Positions 1-9,340 of a stretch of 64,000 nucleotides of DNA are shown one piece after another. Within the stretch, counting starts at the first letter, position 1; each line of letters starts with the position of its first letter. The translations under genes and the position numbers were made by a program. The notes below the pieces were generated by a model. That model did not search any database and was not told where the DNA came from. It saw only the letters and a program-made list of their open reading frames with translations. The stretch is from JAJDXW01 sp965214795 (lineage in GTDB: Bacteria; Pseudomonadota; Gammaproteobacteria; HK1): assembly GCA_965214795.1 (NCBI GenBank), contig OZ243976.1, positions 4,216,001 to 4,280,000 on the forward strand, in the 5' to 3' direction.

Positions 1-643
1 GCTCGACGCGCCTGAGACGGTACGGGCCGGAGCCGGCCTCGTGGTCGATGAGCCACTTCTGGCCCAGGTCGCCGTCGACCTCGTTCGCCATCACCTGCTT
101 CGGGTTCATGATGAACCACCAGGGCAGGAAGGAGGTGAACGGCGCGAACGGCCGGTCGAGGGTGAAGACGACGGTGCGCGGGTCGCGCGCCTCGATGTTC
201 TCGGGCTTCAGGAAGGCGCTCAGCATCCACGACGGCCCCTTGCCGAGCTTCAGGGTGCGCTCGAAGGACCAGCGCACCGCCTCGGCGTCCACCGGGTCGC
301 CGTTGTGGAACCGGGCGCCGTCCACGAGGTGGAAGGTATAGGTGCGGGCGTCGTCGCTGACCTCGTAGCCCTCGGCGAGCCACGGCACCACGCGGGGCGG
401 GGTGTCCACGTACTTGAGCAGGGCGTCGTACATCGCCTGCTGCATCGTGCGGATGGAGGCGTCGTACTTGATGCTCGGGTCCATGATGGGCACCGCTTGG
501 CGCTGCACGGTGACCAGGATCTTCTGGTCCCCGCGGCGCTCGAACGCCTCGGCGGCGGTGAACGCGGCGCCGGCGCCCACGGCGGCCGTGAGCACGGCGC
601 CGGCGACGACGGTCCTGATGGGTTGCGACTGCTTGTGCTTCAT
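1..643 (-). CDS. ABC transporter substrate-binding protein, family 5 (peptide/nickel type), N-terminal part
   Basis: The gene starts at 643 on the minus strand and runs off the left edge, so about 214 N-terminal residues are visible. It opens MKHKQSQPIRTVVAGAV with a long Ala/Gly/Val hydrophobic stretch, a typical export signal. The mature part shows the pattern of extracytoplasmic solute-binding protein family 5: a LVTVQRQ strand, YDALLKY, WLAEGYEVSDDARTYTFHL and FHNGDPVDAEAVRWSFER, which closely resemble DppA/OppA. A purine-rich AAGGAGAAAACGAC stretch precedes the ATG. It is codirectional with the fused hydantoinase upstream (ends 1018), so it may deliver that enzyme's substrate. The substrate is not predictable, and the rest of the transporter lies outside the window. 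Confidence 0.88.
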   Translation of the reverse strand, partial: MKHKQSQPIRTVVAGAVLTAAVGAGAAFTAAEAFERRGDQKILVTVQRQAVPIMDPSIKYDASIRTMQQAMYDALLKYVDTPPRVVPWLAEGYEVSDDARTYTFHLVDGARFHNGDPVDAEAVRWSFERTLKLGKGPSWMLSAFLKPENIEARDPRTVVFTLDRPFAPFTSFLPWWFIMNPKQVMANEVDGDLGQKWLIDHEAGSGPYRLRRVE

Positions 644-1017
644 GTCGTTTTCTCCTTCCGTTCCGTGCAGACTTCTCCGCCCTTCCGGTCCATCCGGACC
701 TTCAGGACCTCCGGCTTCCCGATCCGTTCGGGACGGGATCCGACCTCCGGGGCCCTCGGTCTTCGCCTTGCCGCCCCCGCACCCTGCTCCGCCCCCCGCG
801 GTCCGGGCGGGCGGGCGGGCGCGAGGCATCGGAGCGCACAGGGCAAATTCGTTCTCGGCCTTCCTTGATGGCCCCAGGGTGAACGTATCGTCTTGATCCG
901 GCGCCTGATTCTTCGGTCGCCGCCGGCTTCGGATCACCAACCCGCCAATAGACGCAACTCTTTGAGTTCGTTGGCTACATTTGAATGAACGGATCAGTCC
1001 TGTCGGAGCGCGGGGGG
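644..1017. other. Intergenic region upstream of the partial binding protein
   Basis: No convincing gene. The stretch is very G+C-rich, with runs of cggg. Near the hydantoinase end lies the short palindrome AACTCTTTGAGTT (956-968), a possible operator or the core of a small hairpin. No clear sigma-70 promoter is visible. Confidence 0.4.
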
Positions 1018-4000
1018 TCATTCGAGCGCCGGTTCCGCCTGCTCCACCGTGCGGCCGGCCCGCAGCCGTTCGCTCGCCGCGCGGTCGATCCGGCCGTCCG
1101 CGTCCACCACGCAGCCGTAGTCGCGCCGCGCGCCTTCGGGCGTGACGTAGCCGGCGTCGAGGTCGCGCTGCACCGCCTCGAAGGGGCGGGCGAGCGGGTC
1201 GCCGAACCCGGAGCCCCCGGCGACGCGCAGCTCCGCGTACCGCGCCGTGGTGTCGAGCGTGGCGAGCGCGCCCACCCCGACGTCCTCCACCGCTGCGCCG
1301 CTCCGTCCGACCCGCCCGCTCGAGCGCGCGCCCGGGCGGCCCCCGAAGAGGCCGGGCACCCGCTTCAGCACGCCGTTCGGATAGATCCCGACCTGGCACG
1401 GCCTGCCGTCGTCGTCCAGCTTGCGGGCCGAAATCGTCTGGCCGAGCCCCCCCCGTTGCCGGCCCGGCCCGCCGCTGTCCGCCATCAGCGCCTTCTCCAG
1501 CACCAGGGCCGGCACCCGCGTCTCGAACAGCTCCACCGACGTGTTGGCCGCGCTGGTCGGGTAGAGCAGGGCGGACTGCCCGTCGCCGTGGGCGGAGGCA
1601 CCCTGGCCGCCGCCCTGGAACAGGTGGTCGCTGTACGCGAGCCCGTCCGGGCCGACGCCGTAGAACAGCGCGCTCGCGGGCAGGCCGGTGAACGCCTGCA
1701 CCCGGTCGGGGGCCGCTTCGGCGAGCGCCCCGAACACGTTGGGCGCGATGTACCACCCGGTGCGCACGCGCATGTTCACCGAGAGCGGCCGGTCGCAGTT
1801 GAGGATGCTCCGCTCCGGCGCGCCCACCGTCATGGGCCGGTAGCACCCGGCGTTGCCCGGCACCTCCGGCGAGAAGATGCACTTGAGCGGGTAGGTGGTA
1901 TGCGCCTGCGTGTAGGTGAGCGTGCAGTTGCTGCCGCCCCGCTCGATCTGCTCCGGCGCGCCCTCGAACGCCACCTGGACCTCGTCGCCCCGGACCGTGA
2001 CCTGGATGGGGTAGCGCATGTGGGTGTCGATGCCGTCGGCCTCCACCGCGTGCTCGTAGACACCGTCCGGCAGGTCCGAGATCGCCCGGCGCATCGCCGC
2101 CTCGGCCCGGCGCTGCACCACCGCGGCGAGCGCCTTCAGGTCGTGCATGCCGTATTCCTCCATGAACTCGCGGATCCGCTCCGCCCCGGTCATGCCCGCC
2201 GCCACCAGGGCGTGCACGTCGCCCAGCACCTGGTCCGGGCGGCGCACGTTCCGGGCGAGAAGGGCGAACAGGTCCTCGTTCGGCCGGCCGGCGCGGAACA
2301 GCTTCATCGGCGGGATCTGGAAGCCTTCCTCGTAGATCTCGCGGGCCCCGAGGCTGTCCTTGGTGCCGCCGATGTCCGACACGTGGCCCACGATCCCGCA
2401 AAAGGCGACGACCTTGCCCTCGCGGAACACCGGGACCGCGATGGCCACGTCGAACAGATGGCCCGCGCACAGCCACGGATCGTTGGTCACCAGCACGTCG
2501 CCCGGCACCAGGGTCTCGGGCGGGTAGCGCTCGATCATCGCGTTCACCGCGATGGGCAGGGTGAGGTTGAAGACCGGCATGGCACGCGGGGAGTGGGCGA
2601 TCTGCCCGCCCTCGGCGTCCAGGATCTCGCAGGCGAAGTCCTGCGCCTCGCCGATGATGAGCGAGAACGCGGTGCGGATCACGGTGTGCCAGCATTCCTC
2701 GGCAATGTTGATCATCCGGCTCCACAGGATCTCGAGCCCGATGGGGTCGGCCTCGATCCGGGCCACCGCCTCGTCGTGGGGGGTGTCGGCGCCGACCATG
2801 GTGCGCGGCGGCGCGGTCTCGGCCAGCGTGAGCCGCAGGTTCAGCCCGCCGTCCACGGCGGCGGTGCAGGCGTCCGGGACGACGGTGGTCGCCTCGCGTT
2901 CCTCGATGATCGCCGGCCCCTCGACGATCGCCCCCGGCGCGAGGGCGTAGCGGTCGTAGACCGGCACGTCGGCGAGGGCGCCGCGCTCGGGCGACCACGC
3001 CTTGCGGCGGCCCTTGAGAGCGGGGCTGCCGCCGCCGGAGCCGCCGGCGTTGGCGTTGCCACCGTCGCCCGCGAGCCGGGTGGAGAGCTCCCCCGCCGGT
3101 CCGGTGCATACCACGCGCCAGTTCAGCACCTCGATCTCGGCGCCTTCGTAGAGATGGGTATAGCGGCGCTGGTACTCCTCGGTGAACGCCTCGACCACCG
3201 CGGGCAGGTTCGCGGCGGAGAGCGGCTCGGCCGGCAGGGGCACGGAGAGCTCGTGCATCTGGCCACGCAGCCGCAGGTCCGCGCGCCGCTGCACGCTCAC
3301 GCCGCGCTCCACCCCCGCCTCCGCCAGCCGCGCCCGGCCCTGTGCCTCCAGCTCGCCGAGCAACGCCTCCGCGGCGGCGAAGTCGGGGTGGGCGATCCGC
3401 ATGGGGTGGGAGCGGGCCTGCTCGTAGGCTACCGGGGCCGTCAGGAAGCCGAGCGCGGACGCGGCGCCGGACGCGGGCGGCACCACCACCTCGCGCACGC
3501 CGAGCTTGCGGGCGACGCGCGCGGCATGCAGCGGCCCCGCTCCGCCCATGGCCACCATGGCGTAGCGGCGCGGGTCGCGGCCCTTCTCCACGATGTGTAC
3601 GCGGGCCGCGCCCGCCATGCTCTCGCACACCAGATCGTAGACGCCCCACGCCGCTTCCAGGGTCGAGAGGCCGAGCTCCGCGGCGAGCGAACCGAGGGCG
3701 GACTCGGCGGCAGCGGTGTCGAGCGCCATCCGCCCTCCGAGAAAATAGCGCGGGTCGAGGTAGCCGAGCAGCAGGTTGGCGTCCGTCACCGTCGGCTCCG
3801 TGCCGCCCTGGCGGTAACAGGCGGGGCCGGGGTCGGCGCCCGCGCTCTCCGGGCCCACCTTGAGCAGGCCCAGCTCGTCCACGCGGGCGATGGAGCCGCC
3901 GCCCGCCCCGATCTCCATCATGTCGATCACCGGTGCGAACACCGGGAGCCCGCTTCCCTTCTTGAAACGGTGCACCCGGGCGACTTCGAGCATCGGGGCC

Positions 4001-4911
4001 ACGTCCGGCTCGCCGTTCCGGATGAGCGACGCCTTGGCGGTGGTGCCCCCCATGTCGAAGGAGAGCGCATTCGCGTGCCCGATGGTGCGGCCCACGAGCC
4101 CCGTGACCTGCGCCCCACCCGCGGGGCCGGACTCCAGGAACCGGATGGGCAGCGCCGCCGCCGTCTCCGGCGCCGTCAACCCCCCCGAGGACTGGATGAG
4201 GTGGAAGCGTCCGGCGAAGCCGCGCTCGCGCAGCACCCGGTCGAGCTTGCCCACGTAGGCCGACATCAGCGGCTGCACGTAGGCGTTGGCGGCGGTGGTG
4301 GAGGTGCGCTCGTACTCGTTGATCTGGGGGTGAACGTCGCTCGAAAGGGAGACCGGCAGGTCCGGGAACTCCGCGTGGATGACGTCGCGGGCGGAGCGTT
4401 CGTGCGCCGGGTTCCGATAGGCGTGCAGGAAGCAGACCGCGATCGCCTCGGCCCCGTCGTCCACCAAGGCGCGGACCTCGCGCCGCACCTCCTCCGGGTC
4501 GAGCGGCGAGAGCACCTTGCCGTCGTGGCTCATCCGCTCGCCGACCTCCCGGCGGCGGCGGCGGGGGGCGAGGGGTTCGGGGAAGGTGAGGAAGAGGTCG
4601 TGGATGTCGTAGCGCTGCTCGGTCCCCATCTCCAGGATGTCGCGGAACCCGCGGGTCGTCAGCAGCCCCAGGCGCGCGCCCTTGCGCTCGATGATGGCGT
4701 TGGTGGCGAGGGTGGTGCCATGCACGACGTGGCCGACCTCGGCGAGGTCGACGCCCGCGTCGCGCAGCAACTCCACCATGCCCGCGAGCGCCCCCACGGC
4801 CGGGTCTTCCGGGGTGGTGAGGCACTTGTGGAGGTGCAGGCGCCCGTCGGCCGCGTCCACCAGGACGAAGTCGGTGAAGGTGCCGCCGATGTCGATGCCG
4901 ACGATCCGCAT
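1018..4911 (-). CDS. Fused hydantoinase A/B (5-oxoprolinase-type), 1297 aa
   Basis: This is a single polypeptide with both hydantoinase subunits, the size of eukaryotic 5-oxoprolinase. Residues 1-180 are the HyuA N-terminal domain (MRIVGIDIGGTFTDFVLVD, an actin-like ATP-binding start; HGTTLATNAIIERKGA). Residues 200-700 are the HyuA body (SFDMGGTTAKA, EIGAGGGSIARVD, GPACYRQGG). From about residue 715 the HyuB half begins (DPIGLEILWSRM, VTNDPWLCAGHLFDV, GHVSDIGG, PLKCIFSPEVPGN, SGGPGRQRGGLG). Such enzymes hydrolyse ring amides such as 5-oxoproline or hydantoins with ATP, and relatives carboxylate ketones; which applies here cannot be told. A binding-protein gene follows 374 bp downstream on the same strand. 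The start at 4911 is set by the conserved GIDIGGTFTD opening. Confidence 0.93.
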   Translation of the reverse strand: MRIVGIDIGGTFTDFVLVDAADGRLHLHKCLTTPEDPAVGALAGMVELLRDAGVDLAEVGHVVHGTTLATNAIIERKGARLGLLTTRGFRDILEMGTEQRYDIHDLFLTFPEPLAPRRRRREVGERMSHDGKVLSPLDPEEVRREVRALVDDGAEAIAVCFLHAYRNPAHERSARDVIHAEFPDLPVSLSSDVHPQINEYERTSTTAANAYVQPLMSAYVGKLDRVLRERGFAGRFHLIQSSGGLTAPETAAALPIRFLESGPAGGAQVTGLVGRTIGHANALSFDMGGTTAKASLIRNGEPDVAPMLEVARVHRFKKGSGLPVFAPVIDMMEIGAGGGSIARVDELGLLKVGPESAGADPGPACYRQGGTEPTVTDANLLLGYLDPRYFLGGRMALDTAAAESALGSLAAELGLSTLEAAWGVYDLVCESMAGAARVHIVEKGRDPRRYAMVAMGGAGPLHAARVARKLGVREVVVPPASGAASALGFLTAPVAYEQARSHPMRIAHPDFAAAEALLGELEAQGRARLAEAGVERGVSVQRRADLRLRGQMHELSVPLPAEPLSAANLPAVVEAFTEEYQRRYTHLYEGAEIEVLNWRVVCTGPAGELSTRLAGDGGNANAGGSGGGSPALKGRRKAWSPERGALADVPVYDRYALAPGAIVEGPAIIEEREATTVVPDACTAAVDGGLNLRLTLAETAPPRTMVGADTPHDEAVARIEADPIGLEILWSRMINIAEECWHTVIRTAFSLIIGEAQDFACEILDAEGGQIAHSPRAMPVFNLTLPIAVNAMIERYPPETLVPGDVLVTNDPWLCAGHLFDVAIAVPVFREGKVVAFCGIVGHVSDIGGTKDSLGAREIYEEGFQIPPMKLFRAGRPNEDLFALLARNVRRPDQVLGDVHALVAAGMTGAERIREFMEEYGMHDLKALAAVVQRRAEAAMRRAISDLPDGVYEHAVEADGIDTHMRYPIQVTVRGDEVQVAFEGAPEQIERGGSNCTLTYTQAHTTYPLKCIFSPEVPGNAGCYRPMTVGAPERSILNCDRPLSVNMRVRTGWYIAPNVFGALAEAAPDRVQAFTGLPASALFYGVGPDGLAYSDHLFQGGGQGASAHGDGQSALLYPTSAANTSVELFETRVPALVLEKALMADSGGPGRQRGGLGQTISARKLDDDGRPCQVGIYPNGVLKRVPGLFGGRPGARSSGRVGRSGAAVEDVGVGALATLDTTARYAELRVAGGSGFGDPLARPFEAVQRDLDAGYVTPEGARRDYGCVVDADGRIDRAASERLRAGRTVEQAEPALE

Positions 4912-5063
4912 TCCGATCGTGTCCCAGCCAGTGGGGTAAGCGCCTGGCGTCCTTCGCGCTATCGGGCGGGCAGGGCCGGCACGCTCAGGCTGCCGCGACG
5001 GGCAGCTTGACGGCGGGATTGTCGCTCACGGGCGCGATGGATTCCAGTGTCTGCATTGGTGCC

Positions 5064-5219
5064 CGGCGGTTCTCGTTTTGGCGCCCGACTTCGCCCTGAG
5101 CCGCAAGCCGTCTTCTCCTTGCGACTCGATCCGGGGCGGATCGGGGGGCGGATCGGGGGGCGGATCGACGGTCGTGCCGGTCCGGCCGCGGGACCCGATG
5201 AGCAAAATGAGAACTGCTG
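5064..5219. mobile_element. MITE copy 1, 17-bp inverted ends, 9-bp target duplication
   Basis: The ends CGGCGGTTCTCGTTTTG (5064-5080) and, inverted, CAGCAGTTCTCATTTTG (5203-5219) match copy 2 at 12429-12572. The flanks ATTGGTGCC (5055-5063) and ATTGATGCC (5220-5228) look like a 9-bp target duplication with one change. The interior has three gcggatcggggg-type units, where copy 2 has two. No coding capacity. It interrupts the IS256-type remnant just before its C-terminal codons. Confidence 0.8.
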
Positions 5220-5241
5220 ATTGATGCCCGGTGGTTCCCAT

Positions 5242-5312
5242 GACGAAGTGTGCGCCCGAATGGCCTGCCGGACCGGACCGGTTCACCCGTCGCCGGACAA
5301 CAAACGGGCCCT
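5242..5312 (+). repeat. Dispersed repeat, copy 1 (partner at 16577-16647)
   Basis: About 71 bp running from gacgaagtg to cgggccct, with the shared core GGTTCACCCGTCGCCG. It aligns along its length with 16577-16647 (gacgaaatg to cgagccct). It is noncoding in both places. Function unknown; perhaps a REP-like element. Confidence 0.6.
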
Positions 5313-5620
5313 GATTGATGCCGGGATTGATGCCGGATCATTCCGGACCGAGAGGGTCGGTCGAGGAGGACGGAGCCGACGGGGCGTGCGAGGCGTGTAA
5401 TGGCGTTCTCGTCGGGGAGGATGCCCGCGATGGCGGTGCGTCGCTTGATCCCGGCAGGGAGGCGTTCGACGGGGTTTGTCGAGGGCCGCTTCTGTCGGCG
5501 CTCCCCTGGGAAGCACATGGCAGCCCGGTGGCGGGCCACATACCCGCAGCTACCAGCGGAAGCCTCCGCTCCCGCCCCACGCCTGGGGACTCGACCCGCA
5601 TCCCGCACGTCCGTGCTTCG

Positions 5621-6949
5621 TCAGCCCATCCGGGCGAGGATCCGGTCGACCGCATCGAGCGTCGTGTCGACGTCACGGTCGGTGTGGGCCATCGAGAAGT
5701 AGTGCCCGCCCCCCGGACGCACGAAGATCCCCTCGTCGATGAGCGCGTGGTGGAGGCGGAGCAGCCGCGTCCGGTCGGCCTTGAGCGAGGAGCGGTAGTC
5801 GTGGATCGGCTCCTCGGCGAAGACGAGGTGCCACATCGGCCCCTCGCCGATCACCTGTCCGGCGACACCCCGCCGGCGGACGATCTCGCGAATGCCTTCC
5901 TTGAGCCGATCGGCGCGGGCGAAGAAGGGCTCGTACATCGCGGGGCGCCGGAGCGCGGCCAGCATCGCCCGCCCCGCCGCGCAGGCGACCGGGTTGCCGA
6001 ACCCGGTGCCGCTGAAGTAGACCGCGTCCGGCTCGCCCGCCCGCCGCGGGTCGCAGAGCGACATGACATCGTGCCGCCCCCCCACCGCGGCGAGCGGGAG
6101 CCCGCCGCCCAGGCTCTTTCCGTAGACCGCGAGGTCCGGGACCACCCCGAAGCGCTCCTGAGCGCCCCCGAGGGCGTAACGGAAGCCGGTGACCGTCTCG
6201 TCGAAGATGAGCACGAAGCCGAGTTCGTCGGCGAGGGCCCGGAGCCCCTCCAGAAACCCCGGTCGCGGCCCCATGAGGCGCTGCCCGGGCTCCGCGATGA
6301 CCGCCGCCACCGTGTCCCCCGCGTCGCGCAGCACGCGCTCGGTGGTCGCGAGGTCGTTGTAGGGCGCGACGAGGACGGTGTCCGCGATGCAGCGCGGAAT
6401 GCCGTTGGTGTCGGCCGCGGGTTCGGGGTAGGGAGGCGGGTCCGCCGGGCTGTAGCTCCACATCGCGTAGTCGTGGTGCCCGTGGTAGGCGCCCTCGAAC
6501 TTGACGATCTTCTCGCGCCCGGTGAAGGCACGGGCGAGACGGAGCGACAGGAAGGTCGCCTCCGCCCCGGACGAGGTGTAGCGGATGAGGTCCGCGCACG
6601 CAATGACCTCCTTGAGCTCCGCCGCGTAGCGGACCGCGGGTACGTTGGCGACGCTCAGGAAGTGCGACGCCTGGTCGATCTGCTCCTTGACCGCGGCCCG
6701 GACGCCCGAGTGGTCGTAGCCGAGGAGGAGGGCGCCGCCCCCGCAGGTGAAGTCGATGAACTCGCGGCCCGCCGCGTCGAAGAGATGGGCGCCCCGCCCG
6801 TGGGAGAAGACGAGGGCGCGGTCGTCCGGCAGGCGGTGGCGGCCGAGCACCCCGCCGGGGAGGCTCGCCGCCGCTTGGCGGAGGAGTTCGTCCTGGTACC
6901 GGAGCGCGTCCCGGCCCTCGCGGCCGGGACCGGAGCCGGAGTCGGGCAT
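5621..6949 (-). CDS. Class III (glutamate-1-semialdehyde aminomutase-like) PLP aminotransferase
   Basis: A 442-residue fold-type I PLP enzyme. Visible landmarks are LPGGVLGRHRL near the N-terminus, SSGAEATFLSLRLARAFTGR, KFEGAYHGHHD, LIFDETVTGFR with the PLP-contacting Asp, and YGKSLGGGLPLAAVGG with the Schiff-base lysine. It resembles glutamate-1-semialdehyde 2,1-aminomutase, but in a catabolic context such proteins usually act as transaminases. I prefer the ATG at 6949 over one at 6982: it lies 7 bp past the hyuB stop and is preceded by GAAGAAGGAG at good spacing. It is cotranscribed with hyuB (6957-9020). A related aminotransferase sits beside another hydantoinase pair at 47451-48854. Confidence 0.92.
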   Translation of the reverse strand: MPDSGSGPGREGRDALRYQDELLRQAAASLPGGVLGRHRLPDDRALVFSHGRGAHLFDAAGREFIDFTCGGGALLLGYDHSGVRAAVKEQIDQASHFLSVANVPAVRYAAELKEVIACADLIRYTSSGAEATFLSLRLARAFTGREKIVKFEGAYHGHHDYAMWSYSPADPPPYPEPAADTNGIPRCIADTVLVAPYNDLATTERVLRDAGDTVAAVIAEPGQRLMGPRPGFLEGLRALADELGFVLIFDETVTGFRYALGGAQERFGVVPDLAVYGKSLGGGLPLAAVGGRHDVMSLCDPRRAGEPDAVYFSGTGFGNPVACAAGRAMLAALRRPAMYEPFFARADRLKEGIREIVRRRGVAGQVIGEGPMWHLVFAEEPIHDYRSSLKADRTRLLRLHHALIDEGIFVRPGGGHYFSMAHTDRDVDTTLDAVDRILARMG

Positions 6950-6956
6950 CTTCGGT

Positions 6957-9020
6957 CTACTCCTTCTTCTCTCCCGCACCACCCGCGCCGCGCGCGAGGG
7001 GGCGGATGCGGACCGGCGAGCCCTCGTCGGCCCGGAGGATCCGGTGCGCGCTCCGCCCGAGACTCACCGAGTCGGCGTTCGCTCCTTCGGCCGGCCCGTC
7101 CACCCAGGCCCGGAGGCACGCCCCGGCCGGCGAGAGGATCTCGACGAGACCCCCAGGCTCAAGCGGCTCGAGCGACGAGAGCCTCGCCATCGCGGCGGCC
7201 GCGAGGCGGCAGCGCCGCAGCCCCGTGCCCCCGACCGGCTCGTCCTCGTAGCGCACCGCGAACTCCTGCCGCCCGCGGCGAAGCGCGTCCCGGGCGGCCG
7301 CCGTCGTCGCCGCCTCGACCTGTCCCGAAGCCGCCGCCACCACCACCCCGTAGTCCCGTTTCGCCGCGGCCGGCGTGAGATAGCCGTCGCGCACGTCGGC
7401 GAGGACCTCCTCCGGCTCCCGATCCAGCGGGTCGCCCCACCCGCCGCCGCCGGAGGAACGAAGGCTCACCACGTCGCCCTGGCGCAGGGGGAGGCCCGCG
7501 ACCTTGCCCGGGGTCTCCGACGGCGCGATCTCGCAGCCGTCCCGGATCACCCGGAACTCGTTCGGCGCCCCGGAGCGTCCCCCCATGACCCCGAACGGCG
7601 GCACGACGTTCTTGTCCGACGCGATCGAGAGCAGTCCCGTCTCGGACAGCACCCGGATGTCGCGGCGCAGCCCGAACCCGCCCCGGTAGCGTCCGGCGCC
7701 GCCGGAATCGGCCCGGATCTCGCAGCGCTCGACGAGCAGCGCGCAGGTGTGCTCGACGGCCTCGGCCGGCTGGATGGAGCCGAAGTCTCCTTCCGCGAAG
7801 TTGCGCACCGCGCTGTTCCCGTCGGCGTGGGCGGTGGCGCCGGTGCCGCCCGCCGGATACTCGTAGAAGAGATACGGCTCGTCGTCGCGCGGATCGTCGC
7901 CCGCGATGTAGGTGTGATTCGAGGTCCCCTTGATGTCGCCGGCCATGGTCTCCGGCGCGAGCTGGCCCATCGCGCCCAGCACGGCGGAGATCGCGGCGTT
8001 GCGCACCTCGGACGAGCCCGCGCAGGAGGCCGGATAGCGGGCGTTGAGGAAGCTCCCCTCGGGGATGCGCACGTCGATCGGGCGGAAGTTCCCGTGGTTG
8101 ATCGGCTGGCCCGGGTCGAGGAAGGTCTTGAGCACGATGAACACCCCGGTCGCGGCGTTCGCGGGGCCGCTGTTGCCGGGGCCGAAGACCTGCGCCGAGG
8201 AGCCCGCCAGATCGACGGTGAGCGAGTCGCCGTGCACCTCGACGGTGGCGCAGGCCTTGACCGGATCCGCGCCCGCAGCGGGCGGGTCGAGGTAGTGCTC
8301 GTAGGCGTACTCGCCGTCCGGGAGCGCCGTGATCCGCGCCCGCATGCGCTGCTCCGCCCGATCGAGCAGGTGCCGGGTCGCGGCCCGGACGGTGGCGAGG
8401 CCGTGCTTCGCGGCGATCTCGCGGATGCGCCGCTCCGCCACCTTGCACGTCCCCCAGGTGGACATGAAGTCGCCGCGCCGCTCGCGGGGCACGCGCATGT
8501 TGGCGAACATGAGGTCGAGCACCCCGCGCACGAGCTCCCCCCGGCTCGCCACCTTGAGGATGGGGATCCGGATGCCGTCGTGGAAGATCTCCGTGGACTT
8601 GCCCGAGATGCTCCCCGGAGTCGTGCCCCCGACGTCTCCCCAGTGCGCGCGCACCACCGGGAAGAGCGCGAGGGTGTCCTCCACGAAGACGGGGAAGATC
8701 ATCGCGATGTCGTTGAGGTGGGTGCCGCCGGTGTAGGGGTCGTTGTGGAGGAATACGTCGCCCGGATGGATGTCGCCCTCGAAGTGGGTGAGCATCTCGC
8801 GGACCGACCACGGTACGGGGAAGATGTGGGACGGGTTGTCCTCGGCCTGGGCGACGATCTGCCCCTCGCCGTCGACCAGCACGCAACTGAAGTCGTGCGC
8901 CTCGTGGATGATGGAGGAGTAGGCGGTAGCAACGAGGTTCGCGCGCATCTCGCGGACCACGGAGACGAGCGTCTCCTGGAGCAGCTCCAGGGTGATGGCG
9001 TCGACGTCACCGGCGCTCAT
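6957..9020 (-). CDS. Hydantoinase B family protein with C-terminal extension, 687 aa
   Basis: HyuB/acetone-carboxylase-alpha family. It has DAITLELLQETLVSVVREM at the N-terminus, FLHNDPYTGGTHLNDIAM, HWGDVGGTTPGSISGKS, the FGPGNSGPANAATGVF region and the RADSGGAGRYRGGFGLRRD signature. Family members are usually about 520-590 aa. Here about 110 extra residues follow the SLRSSGGGGWGDPLDR end, including LEPLEPGGLVEILSP and SPVRIRPLARG; this tail looks like a small beta-rich domain and may serve binding or assembly. No hyuA lies next to it. The nearest unpaired hyuA is the divergent gene at 13321. A GntR gene lies upstream on the same strand and a GntR-type box at 9142-9153. Confidence 0.9.
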   Translation of the reverse strand: MSAGDVDAITLELLQETLVSVVREMRANLVATAYSSIIHEAHDFSCVLVDGEGQIVAQAEDNPSHIFPVPWSVREMLTHFEGDIHPGDVFLHNDPYTGGTHLNDIAMIFPVFVEDTLALFPVVRAHWGDVGGTTPGSISGKSTEIFHDGIRIPILKVASRGELVRGVLDLMFANMRVPRERRGDFMSTWGTCKVAERRIREIAAKHGLATVRAATRHLLDRAEQRMRARITALPDGEYAYEHYLDPPAAGADPVKACATVEVHGDSLTVDLAGSSAQVFGPGNSGPANAATGVFIVLKTFLDPGQPINHGNFRPIDVRIPEGSFLNARYPASCAGSSEVRNAAISAVLGAMGQLAPETMAGDIKGTSNHTYIAGDDPRDDEPYLFYEYPAGGTGATAHADGNSAVRNFAEGDFGSIQPAEAVEHTCALLVERCEIRADSGGAGRYRGGFGLRRDIRVLSETGLLSIASDKNVVPPFGVMGGRSGAPNEFRVIRDGCEIAPSETPGKVAGLPLRQGDVVSLRSSGGGGWGDPLDREPEEVLADVRDGYLTPAAAKRDYGVVVAAASGQVEAATTAAARDALRRGRQEFAVRYEDEPVGGTGLRRCRLAAAAMARLSSLEPLEPGGLVEILSPAGACLRAWVDGPAEGANADSVSLGRSAHRILRADEGSPVRIRPLARGAGGAGEKKE

Positions 9021-9141
9021 TTCGAGGTTTCTTCCTTGCCTCCCGTTGGATGATTCGAGATGGGATCGGGTGGGCCGCCGGCCGCCCGGCCCGCGAACCG
9101 GAGCCGTAGGCGGGGCGGAAGGCTATGCGGTTGGCGGCAAG

Positions 9142-9153
9142 ATTGTCAACAAT
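9142..9153 (-). promoter_or_regulatory. Putative FCD-GntR operator upstream of hyuB
   Basis: On the minus strand this reads ATTGTTGACAAT, fitting the TNGTNNACNA operator pattern known for FadR/FCD-type GntR regulators. The same TTGTTGACA core occurs at 16673, 55330 and 55345, and TTGTCGACA at 52383. It lies 122 bp upstream of the hyuB start and downstream of the gntR gene. Binding by either local GntR protein is an inference. Confidence 0.55.
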
Positions 9154-9237
9154 CGACTTTTCGCAGGCCAGGACCATTTCACGCCACGGTGTCGGGACGG
9201 ACCGCAATGCTCCGGTCGCCCGCACGTTGCGGACCGA

Positions 9238-9267
9238 GGGTCGGACCCGCTCGGCGGAATCCGACCC
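9238..9267 (-). terminator. Hairpin downstream of gntR
   Basis: GGGTCGGA (9238-9245) pairs with TCCGACCC (9260-9267) across a 14-base loop, about 75 bp beyond the gntR stop. There is no clear T tract. It also belongs to the GTCGG...CCGAC hairpin family seen at 50949, 52268 and 53462, so it may be a repeat rather than a dedicated terminator. Confidence 0.35.
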
Positions 9268-9340
9268 TTCAGGGTTGGTGCGACCGCCCTCGGGTGATGG
9301 ATATCGATCGCATCCGAAGCGAACCGTCCGGGGGGCCGGC

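Larger units (their letters stand above)
4985..5530 (-). pseudogene. C-terminal remnant of an IS256-family (mutator) transposase, split by a repeat
   Basis: Read on the minus strand, 5530 to about 5340 encodes STNPVERLPAGIKRR and GILPDENAITRLARPVGSVL, the well-known end region of IS256-type transposases. The true C-terminus, MQTLESIAPVSDNPAVKLP, resumes at 5056-4985. Between them sit about 280 bp of unrelated repeat DNA, including the 156-bp MITE at 5064-5219. The catalytic domain is absent, so this is a dead fragment. It lies between the aminotransferase (ends 5621) and the fused hydantoinase (starts 4911). Confidence 0.75.

Noticed and set aside
985..5010. Very long open frame antisense to the fused hydantoinase
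   Set aside because: High G+C content keeps antisense frames open. The product is Arg/His/Ala-rich without domains, while the minus strand encodes a textbook HyuA-HyuB.
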